Assembly (NCBI GenBank): GCA_027627225.1
Contig: CM051028.1
Coordinates: 15,285,201 to 15,349,200, forward strand
From: Congeria kusceri
Taxonomy: Eukaryota; Mollusca; Bivalvia; Myida; Dreissenidae
Direction: 5' to 3'
DNA length: 64,000 nt
The notes under the pieces are model-generated. The model was not told the DNA's origin. It saw only the letters and a list, made by a program, of their open reading frames with translations, and made no database searches. A program made the translations under genes and the position numbers. This document shows, piece by piece, positions 27,501 to 39,500 of the stretch (the first letter of the stretch is position 1; every line of letters begins with the position of its first letter).

Positions 27501-30500
27501 GCCTAGTCGCCAGTAATATCGGACAATACTAGTATGAAGCCATAACATTTGAAAGGAAATTGAACCTGTGAAAAGATTTACAAAACAAAAAATGCGATCA
27601 CACATTTAGCAGTCATTATGGCTGAGAAATAATGCCCAAATTTGCCGATAAACATATATGCTTATCGACATATTGTTGTTTGTTAATGAAGATACGAAGA
27701 TAATTGTACTAAAACTCTGTACACAATATTTACATGGTGCCGAATAGGTTACAAATCTCAAGCTTAATGTAGTTAATACGAATATATGCGAATATTCGAA
27801 TATTCGATTAAATGAAAAAGCGAATACTCGAATACCAATTTTGGTATTCGATGCCATCCCTACTTTTTACCCTTTGTATACCTAAAAAGTATGTTAAAAA
27901 CTGTAAAATATCATTATGAAGATACAGCTTACCAACATCAACATGATACTCGTTAACTCTATTAGCACAAATTAAGCGCTTGAATTGTTTTCTATATTTG
28001 TACTCAGTTGTTTCATGAGTTTAATGATGCCATAACCAGAGCAACAGATAAGGCGAGTATTTGCGTAACTACGCAATTCTGAAACCTTTTTTACGCAGTC
28101 AGATTTATATTTAATGAGTAACTAAACTCAATTAAAATACCCAATACGCTAACAATGGCAAACTCGGTGCATAAAGAGACTGACTGACATGGATACGAAA
28201 TGACCGATCGATGTGTAAGAAACAGCCGAAAATAAATGGTTATGAAATTGTTGTTACAAAATGACAGACACCCTCACCTCACACCATTTGCGTGTTGTGG
28301 TTGTTGTACTAAATTCGGATATCAACTTCGTCTAATACTCAATTATTTTTATTCTAATGGGGTAACATAATTTAAAGTATTCATATATTCTTGCAAGTAC
28401 TCAATTATTTAAAATATGATGGGGTAATACTCAATTCTGACAGAATCCTTATCTGTTGCTCTGCCATAACAGTATATGAGGCGCGTCGTGAGAAAATCGG
28501 TCTTAATGCATGTGCATAAAGTGTCGTCCCGGATTAGCCTATGCAGTCCGCACAGGCTAACCCGGGATGGCACTTACTGCTTTTATGGTATTTTCTGTTT
28601 CAAGGAAGTCTCTTCTAAACATAAATCCACTGTAGGCGAAAAGTGCCGTCCGGGACGACACTTTACGCACATGCATTAAGACCAGTTTTCCCACAACATG
28701 CGTCATATTTAGTATGATACGCACAATTTAACTCAATTCCAGTACGAAAACTAATACATTCATCATAATGGTATTTTAATATATTCATGCATAAAGGTCA
28801 GTGTCAGGTTACTGTTTGCCAGCTATAATCATTTGAGCAAATGAGCATTTGAACTGGTTTCAGGAATATAAAACACTCTTAAAATTGTATCTACTGTTGA
28901 CGGTACATTGTTTACGCTACAGTCAGGGATCATATTATTTTCGGTTTTGCTGGTTTGAGTCTGATAGGGTTTGAAAAGACCAACTGAAATGCCTAGTTTA
29001 CGGTTCTTCCATTCGACCAGTTTCCTTAAATTATCCAGTCATTATATAAATCGCGATGATTCCCTTATTTAAATACACAAAATACCTGTACACACAATGC
29101 TCTGTAGGTGTGAAAGCCGGTCGATCAGTTATGCGTAAATGACCCTAGCAGTATGTGTTACATAACCCAGTTTTGAAGATGGCTGACATTCTGGCTGAAT
29201 ATGGTACTACTATTACTATGTATGCAGGGATCGAATTTGGAATCGCATACTCGCAAACCGTTAGTTAAAATTAGAAAATGTGAATAATTTTTGTGAGTTA
29301 AAAAAAAGGCCTTATTTGCTCAATTTCACGAAATTATCTGTGGTCTATAGTAGATCTAGCTAATTATCTGTGGTCTGTAGTAGATCTAGCTTGCGTTGTG
29401 ATACAGAGAATGGAAATATATAATTGTTATTCTTGGAAAATTTGAAAATAAAATAAAATTAGCATAGTCATGTCTCGGAGTGAAATATTCATCATTCCAC
29501 CTAAAATAAATATGTGTTTTTGCGAGATACATTTCAAATTGTCATTCTGCGAGCTGACACAATAGAAAATCGCAAAATAAAAAGAGTCTTATAGGCAACT
29601 GCAAAGCCTGGAACGATTAGGAAACAGTATACAAATCCTGATGAGATAAATGAGACTAGAAAACTGATCTGGGTCAATACTCGCTGCAACGGTAATTATA
29701 GATTCTTCTCTCTCACCATGTAACACTTGGGTGACGTCACTCTCTGTTTATTGCCACCCAATCAAGCAGTGAATAACCCAACTTGTTAATGATCTTCTAA
29801 GTATCTATACTTTTGCGTAATAACTGTTCCTGTACAATGTAAGCAAATTATTATCAGTTACGCTATTTGTTACATTAGTACACTATCTTTTATAGTTTCC
29901 TTTTATGGAATTTTGTGCTATTTTACTATCTTAGTGACTTACAGATTGTGAAAATCTCATTAAAATCAAATCCTAACGTTGTTAGGATCTGAAGGCATCG
30001 TATAACAGGTCACGTTCAAATGACCTTCCGAACAATACAAATTGCAGCCCTGCTGCGCCCAATCAAATTGCTTTTTGAAATAAATCATTTACAGTTAATT
30101 TTCATGTTGATAACAATAGATATAGTGGTATCTTAGGCGACTAGACACCCACAGTTCACATTACTTTTGTGCATAGTTTTTGTGTTTTATATCGAAGTAA
30201 TACCTCAAAATTTTGCCGGCAACAATTTGATTGGCTCCGGAAAAGGTCATCTGAACGTGACCCCTAATGCAAAGCCATCAGATCCAGTCAGCGGATAATA
30301 TAGAAGTGGCAGACTGGAGATGATTTTAATGAGATTGCGGATTGTGATAAAGGAAAATCACAGCATATGCAATTTTAGGACATAATGTTCCCCAATTACA
30401 TCAACTGTCCCCTTTCCCCATAAATTAAACCTTTATCAAAGCTTTAGGAACTACCCTCATCATTTAATTTTAAACCGCCTAAGTCCGCATAGTTACAACC

Positions 30501-33500
30501 TATACAGACACACATTGAACAGCCTTCATTATTCAAATCCTCATCAGCATACTCCCACGTTATGTATCTCATGTACAACATACTCCTCATATTGCTACTT
30601 AACAACATGTGCTGCGTAATAAAAACTATGTACTAGTATTTTCAGTCCTCCGCTAGATAATTCCCACCAGGTAGGTACAAAATCAAAACACTGACAGTGT
30701 AGAAAGACGGTTGGCGAGAAAAGAAACTAAAAGCAAAAAGAATTATGAGAGTATTTGTATCATAATTTAGGAGCATTTATTGAAGTAAGTCACCTGTAAG
30801 CAAATATTTTTGTGCAAACTATTCAAAAAGCAAACAGTTGTTTGCATACAAGTCAATCGACAATGGGCAAAAATAGTAGATGAACCACATAATTTTGAAT
30901 CGATGCTCATTGCTTTTTATCACAAGCGCTATGCTCGCTAAATACCAATTTAATAAAAAATAAGTTAAATTAGTAAAATACATTTAAAACTATCTTTTAA
31001 GTACAATGCTTTTCCACAATTCTTATACATACGTCAAAAACAATATCAATGGTCAATTGAGTGGTTACGATTGCTCTGCTATATGTACTGAGTCAATACA
31101 AATTGTTGTTAAACTTATGCAATATGATGTGAAATGCAGTTAACCAGTAAACAGCACAAACGGATATGCTATCATACCTATGTGAATAGACATAACATGA
31201 ATGTGGACTAACTGGATTATTATTATTGTTTTTTAGTGTTGGATCTATTTCGTGTCATATATTCATAGAAAGTAGCATCGATAACAGGAAGCCACACTGC
31301 TCTGGGAGTGAAGCGCAGTAATTTATTGATTAACTGACTCGTAGCCTGCAAAGTAAAGTAGTTCCCTCAAGACCGATTTCTGAAAACAACTACTAACTCC
31401 TGTTGGATTGCGCCAACAGTCTAACCAGTCTAAAGATAATAAACAAGTTCAAAATACTTCACGACATGACCTGGATTCCAAGATTGCATGCATGCTATGT
31501 CTACATAATGATTATGTTTGTTTAGAAAACTTAAGGATATGGATTAAACAACGCTTTTCACAGGATGTGCCGTATGCCCCCGAAGCATATGCTTTTCAGA
31601 GGAAGGCAACACAATGTCAGATACATGTTGGCAAAATTGACGCTTCCAACAAAAAGAGTTATGGTCCTTGCACTCTGCACTTCCTCTCAACATCCCCTAT
31701 CATCCTCTATCATTATATAGAGTTTCATTTGAATCCCTTCAATACTAATGCTCCACACAAGACAATAAAACAAAGGGCAATAACTCATTATCCTCTTATC
31801 ATTACATTAAGTTTCATTTGCATCCATTCAATACTATTGGAGTTATGCTCTGCACAAGAAAATGAATGCTTCACATAAGGAAATAAAACAAAGGACCATA
31901 ACTCCGTAAATGTTAAAGAAAGAGCTGTGGTCCTTGTGCTCTGCACTTCCTTCAATTATATGAAGTTTCATTTGAATCCCTTCAATACTAATGGAGTTAT
32001 GCTCCGCACAATAAAAATAAACAAAGGGCAATAACTCTGTAAATACTGAAGAAATAGTTATGGTCTTTGTGCTCTGCGCTTCCTCTCATTGTCCTCTATC
32101 ATTATATGAAGTTTCATTTAAATCCCTTTAATACTAATGGAGTTATGCTCTGCACAAGAAAATTAATGCTTCACATAAGGAAATAAAACAAAGGGCAATA
32201 ACACCGTAATTATTGAAGAAAGAGTTGTGATCCTTGTGCTCTGCATTTCCTCTCACTGTACTCGATCATTATATGAAGTTTCATTTGAATACCTTCAATA
32301 CAAATGGAGATATGCTCCGCACAAGAAAATTAAACAAAGGGCAATAAATATTGAAGAAAAAGTTGTGGTTCTTGTACTCTGCACTTCCTCTCATTGTCTT
32401 CTATCATCATATGAAGTTTAATTTGAATCCCTTCAATACTAATGGAGTTATGCTCCGCACAAGAAAATTAAACAAAGGGCAAAATACTCTGTAAATACTG
32501 AAAAAGTATTAAGGCCCTTGTGCTCTGCACTTCCCCTAATTGTCCTCTATCATTATATAAAGTTTCATTTAAATCCCTTTAACACTAATGGAGTTATGCT
32601 CTGCATAAGAAAATTAATGCTTCACATAAGGAAATAAAACAAAGGGCAATAACTCCAAAATCATTGAAGAAAGAGTTGTGGTCCTTGTGCTCTGCACTTC
32701 CTCTCATTGTCCTCTATCATTATATGAAGTTTCATTTAAATCCCTTTAATACAGATGGAGGTATGCTCCGCACAATAAAATTAAACGAAGGGCAATTACT
32801 CCGTCAGTATTGAAGAAAAAGTTGTGGTTCGTGTACTCTGCACTTCCTTTTATTGTCCTCTATCATTATATGAAGTTTCATTTGAATCCCTTCAATACTA
32901 ATGGAGTTAAGCTCTGCACAAGAAGCGTGATGGACGGATGGAAGGACAGACGGACGGACGATGCAATTTATATATGCCCCCGAAGTTCCCTTCAGGGGCT
33001 TAAAAACAATCAATAAAGTAAACAAAAGTAAAATTTATATTGTATCTCTCTCTCTTTTGATCTTAAACTTCAATTTGGTGATTACAGGAATTTCTTGGTT
33101 ACCACAAAAGTTTGTAAGACGTCAGAAAAGTAGGTAAAACTGTACAAGGTCCACAAAAGATATGTTGACTAGAGTGTGTGCCAATTATGAGTAGACAAAT
33201 TCACAGAGATATAAGAAATCAACACAATTATGAAATTTTAATACAATGAACATTTATACACAACTTGATTAATTTTATACCATTTATTAATACTCCTTTT
33301 AATGAAATAACGTTTTTTAATATACTACATTTATTATTTATTTACTAGGTTATAAGAGTTATCATTTCTGCATCAATAGATCAGATAAAACTTTAACCGA
33401 AAGTGTATGTTATAAATTTAAACACTTTATCTTAATCACACTAAATCAGTGGTTATAAAACTACATAAAGTAAATACTGGCTAACACTCAGGCCTGTTTC

Positions 33501-36500
33501 CTGAACTAATATAATTGAGAACACATTTATTTAAAAACAAGAGGGCCATGATGGCCCAAAGCGCTCACTGAGAACTGATACAGATGAAGACCATACTGTT
33601 GTGACAGGTTTGACAATCGAGGTAGTTGAACAATACGCAGAGGGGGATAGGATCAATTTTGATTTAAAACATCGGTTAGTGCAATGGGCTAACTAAAGTA
33701 CAAGTTGGGAAGTGGATGTGCGTTTGTTTTGCTAATGGTTCTCAAATCATTTTTCTCGATATTCTTACCTGACCCTTTTTCATTAAGTCATTGACAATTC
33801 TGGAAAATGCAGAAACAGTAGATTTTGATTTCTTTTTCGCAAACAGTTTTGGAGAACTAGTTGCAATAGGATAAGAGCGATGGCAGTGCTATAAGGTAAA
33901 GTTTTGCTTTGTCTTTGATAATTTTCTGTCCAATGATGATAAATGATGTTAATGCAAGCTCTGAAGACATCAATGTTGCATGTACAAATAACTGCATGCA
34001 CGTCTTGCAACTGTTGGAAATAAAATTTTATCAATCAATTTGTATGGTCATGCGCAAACTGTGTAAGTTTCGTCAACAGTAAATAAAAAATCGTGTGTGC
34101 AAGCCAATCATTGATAACTTGTTGATGTTTTTTTCCAAACACAAGCAGCGTTTTTCCTCTATATAAAGATGGTACTGGAAAACGGTACCATTCCCAATCA
34201 GATTTTCTGACTATTTTTCGCAATTTAAAGTTAACAAATTCCCAAATGTAAGAAAAAAATCCCAAAAGACCCTGAAAAGATCAACAATGTTCCTGTATTT
34301 TACTTTTCTTTTACCCAACCGTAAACCTCCACGCACAGCTGCAGGGCCTTCCCCAGGCCGTTTTTGCGCCCCGATGTCCGGACGTTTAATTTTAACTTGA
34401 ACATATCCGGGGCTCCTAAAATTAGTGTTGCGCTTATAAACATCGCCCGGGGCATGTGTATTTTATCCATTAATTAGCTGTGTTGACTGCAGAAGACAAT
34501 TCCTGCTGTGAAAGCTAATCTCTTACGTCACAATGGCCATTTTTCACTCGAGAAACATGTACACCCACTCTATAAAGTCAGTGAATGATCAAAGCGAGTG
34601 TCAAGTCGCCGAAAATTTTAACAATTAACAGTTATTCCTAAGCAGCAATCAATCACCGTGAAGCACCGCCCTGTACGCGGAGTTTCAACATGCAGTAAAA
34701 TCGATATGAGCCAATAGAAACGCTCAGTTTATCTGCGCAGTTTGCATGTATCCACACACAAGTAACCTTATATGCGCGTCAAGCGTATCATTGACCTAAA
34801 AAGTAAATGAGCTTTCATATTTTATAATATGCACACTTATTAATTTAATAAATTTCATTACTTTAAAAAATAAACTGCGAAAAATCTATCTCAAATATGC
34901 TAATATGAAATCGTTATCGGAAAAGCATATCAAGTGTTACTGCTCAGTGTTGTAGTTTCTTAAACACAAGCGTCTTGTTTATGTACATGTATGCCATGTA
35001 AAACCCGTGTTTTCTGCACAAGAGCACGAAATGTCTGCTGACAACCATGACGTCACATTCCATGCATGGAAAGCGTGCGTGTACCGACCATGTGCTTCCT
35101 AAATACAGGTCTTTAACATTTGACACGTGTAGGCACAACGTGCACGGGAAAATTCTCCCGCCGTTTTTGCAAGAACAAAGCATGTATTATATTCAAAGAT
35201 TTTAACCATGATTCTTACAATGACGCATTTGCTTTTAAAAGGCTACCGTTTAAACTGTGATGTTTTGTTTATTTCATTTCGTGTAAACGTTTACACAAAA
35301 TTGAAAAATGGTTAGCCTTAATTTTAAGAGCTAAAACGCACCAGATAACAAAATTTGACGTAGGGACCGGGGAAAAATCCTGGGTTACTGTTAACAGCTA
35401 GGAGAAGTAATTTACTGTTTTTACATCATGACATTTTTTATGAAAGTGATAAAATTCCCAATTTGGCTGAAAATGACGCTAATTTTCCCAATCTGACTGG
35501 TACCAGTACCATTCTCAAAGTGGTGAGGAAAAACGCTGACAAGGGGTAATAACTCTAGTGTTTCTGGCCCGATCATGCTTTATTCGACTTCACCTGTAGT
35601 CTTACGTTCATAGACAAACTGTACACGATTGGTGAAGATTGGATAAAAAATGAAGTCTCTATCCTGAATAATGTCCATTTTTGCATATTTTTTTCACAAA
35701 CAAAGGGCAATAACTCTGGTGTTTCTGGTCCGATCTTGCTTATATTCGACACCAACTGTAATATCATTGTAATAGACAAACTGTGCAAGATTGGTAAGGA
35801 TTGGATGAAAAATTAAGTCTCTATCCTGAATAATGTCCATTTTCGTATATTTTTTTTTATAAACAAAGGGCAATAACTCTGGTGTTTGAAACACGACCTG
35901 GCCCATCTGGCGCTGAGATCTAATGAAAGTTTGGTTAAGATTGGATGGAAAATAAAGTCTAAACGTTGGAAAAGGGCATTTTTGCACTTTTTTGGCATGA
36001 AAAAGGGGCAATAACTCTGGTGTTACTGGTGTGATCTGACCCAATAACAATCCCATCCGAGATTTTATAGTCATATACAAACTGTGCAAGTAAGGTCAAG
36101 ATTGAATAAAAAATTTAGTCTTTATCGCGATAACGGTCCTAATTCTTGACGACATACGGACGACGCCAGAGAGGTCCCCTATACCAATAGCTAAAAAAAA
36201 ACAAAAAACAACAACATTTTATTCTGACCGTGCAAGATTTTTCTTTTAATGTGAAGGAGCAAAGATCAGTCAGCAGTTTACCTCATTTTAATGTATATCA
36301 AAAATTCATGTTATAATTGCATTAAATTGTATTCTGCAGAGCAACAGATAAGGCACATATTTGCGTAAATTTCCAATACTGACACATCATTTACTCAATT
36401 AATTTAAAATTTAATGAGTGCCAAAACCCAATATACTGAATACTCATACAATGCAAAACAGATTGCGCAGAGATTGCTCAATGTTTAACTGATAGTCATA

Positions 36501-39500
36501 TTTTCACAATTAAATCACTCAATACTCAATTAGGACATACCAATTTTGATTCTATGTTTAGCGTTCTCGCGCTGGTAGGTTTCGAATGCCTGAACGAAAA
36601 AAACAAACAATTGCGGCAATGTGAAAAATCGAGTTCATGTAAGAATATTAAGACATTAAGATCTGCCCTATTTTCTCAACAATTCTGAACAAAAGTAAAA
36701 CAACAAATGTTGGGGGGTCATTCTTTTGATAGAAACAATGCTCTATTGTCCAATTTTTACATTATTCTAATCTAAACATCAAGTTCAAAGATCTCCTTAA
36801 TTGTTGACCATAACTTGGCAGACACCACTGACACCGAAGGCCCGTAATTACGGAACAATATGTAATTACCTATTCAATACAACTGGTGGATCAATTTTGT
36901 ATGTAAATGCTTGCAATCATGTGTGTGTATAACCATTACACTGTTTTGAACTATCGAGAAGGCTGGTTTGCTATAACATAGGCATGTAATTACCATAATT
37001 AAATTGATCATTATACACAAGAGACAAGTATGATGTTTGTTCAATCTCATTGAAATCATCTCCAGTCTGACGCTACAATAATATCCTCTGACTGGATATG
37101 ATGACTTCGAATTAGGGGTCACATTCAGATGACCTTTTCAGGAGCCAATCAAACTGTTGCCTTCAAAAAAGTGTGGTATATCTTCATATATAAACCACAA
37201 ATACTATGCACAAAATGTACGTGAACTTAAGATGTTAACTCGCCTAAGGTACCACTATATCCATTGTTATCCCCGTGAATATTAACTGTAAATGGTTTAT
37301 TCCCAAGGATCAGCTGTAAATGCATTACTTTTCAAAAACCGTGGCCAAACTTAGCTTTGCAAACAAGCAATTTCATTGGGCGCAGCAGGGTTGATATGTT
37401 AATGTTCGCAGGGTCATCTGAACGTGACCTGTAATAGATGTCTTCAGAGCCTAACAATGTAAGGATTTGATTTTAATGAGATTTGATGTTTGTTATTAGG
37501 GAATTAAAATAGACGACTGGTAGTACACATCAACATAATGAACACATTTAAAATAAGATCAGAATAAGACAGTAGAAAACACTAAATGACAAGAAACTAA
37601 AAAGTTTAGATCCCTGTTTCATGACAAAAACAAACATATTAACTCAAAAGCAAAATGCAAAAAAAAAATGTTATGAAATTACTTAAAGCAAAAATATTAA
37701 TGTTTTCAATATGTTTCCAGTGGTCAAAATTAGCACAAGCCAGTATGTTTTTTAGGGCCAATTTGGGGCCCCATTCCCCTGCTAAAAAAGTATATATTTT
37801 TCCCCTATGTTTACCTTAAAATTCCCCTCAGAATGTAAGCTTTATTTTGAAAAAAAACTTGACCAAAATCGGACAAAAATTGACTAAGATAGAGAATTTT
37901 TGTAAAACAATCCCAGCTATTTTTATATCAAACCTAGTTTGTGAGTAAGTTATCATTTGTAGCACAACAATTGATTAATATTTTATAACATAGAATATAA
38001 AAATGTTTTAATGCTTTTCTAAAAACAAAATCCCCTTTTGCCGTAAAATTCTGAAGGGCCCCACCACCTTTCCCCCAAAGGTGAAAAAAACACACTGTAA
38101 GCCCATGAGCCCTGCACTAGTAAAGTTTTGAACATAGCTTGCTCAGATTTACATTTTTATATAGACGGGCTTGCGAGTTGTAACATTTTCTTGCCTTCAA
38201 GAAATAATTAACAATTATTTTGGGCATGCCTGTCCAAACTGCTGGTTTCAATGAATAATTTATAACAAAAATCCTTAACTAATGAAGACGATGTATAACA
38301 GTTTGGGCTCTACCATTGGCAACAGATAGCTATATTGCTCTGGTGTCAGTGGGTAATACTCTAGACTTAATAAAGGAGCAAGTAACACTGCAATATTTTG
38401 GTTGCCACTAAAAATGACACACCAGTGACACAACATTCACACTTTGTGAAGATATGGACTGAATACAAGGGAAATATGTAAAACCTAAACTTTCAAAAAG
38501 GTGTATCAAAATGACTGATTGCAACCCATGAAAAGGTACTGTGCAATAAGCATATCTAAGGGCAAAAAACTTTGTATATACATTGCACAATCCTTATCTA
38601 TGTTTGGCTCCAATTTGTTTTGTTTTTTTTTTTTGGGGGGGGGGCACACCTGACACCTCTCAAAGATACACATTAACTTCAGTACAACATACACCACCTA
38701 GCCCCCTAGGATTTACCGTAGTACCCGCACAAAAGTTCAGCAAAAAAGATTAACTATAGACAACGTGTATACAAATTATTAGGAATGTCAACGAATATCC
38801 GGATAACCGGTTACTATGTATATATCCGGTTACCAAGTTAGTAACCGAATATTCGTATAAAAATTGAAAATCCGATTTTTCTTGTTTTTTAGGCATACAA
38901 ACGCCCTTTTTGCATGTATATTATTAACAAAACACAGCTATAGACATCTACAGGAGGTCTCCACCTCGTACTGCGGACGTGTAATAAACACACCCCTCGG
39001 TCGGAATACAATTATCATAAAACAACAGGTGGTGCTTTCACACCACACTACCTTTGACAGGACTATTAAACAAACAAGATGTCACAATCGATTATGTCAA
39101 TTAGGTGCGTCCCTCTTGATAAGAGATGGATCTCTACCAGTTAACAATGCCAATTAAAATAAAATATACAGTAACATTGATCCATCCTTGTTTTTGTGTT
39201 TATGTGCATATGATTAGCACATTGCGTATTTTACTCAAACATCGCAATTTACGGGTTTACCATTCACCAGTCAGCCGTAACACCTACTAACCTTTACGCA
39301 AATCAAATGTTTAATTGGGGTACTTTATTTGAAGGGCATAACAACATTGCATGCTACACAAAACAAACAAAACGCACAATTTACGAACAGAAATTGACGT
39401 AGTTTGTTACATGTACTTTTTTTCAATCATGAAATAGTATTGTGTTTTCAAAATAGAAGTATCGTCTAGATGTAAACTTAATTTTGCAACTTTAACATGT

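Noticed and set aside
31408..31878. Plus-strand frame of 156 codons
   Set aside because: Its second half lies in the 165 bp tandem array; no known domain and no splice context.
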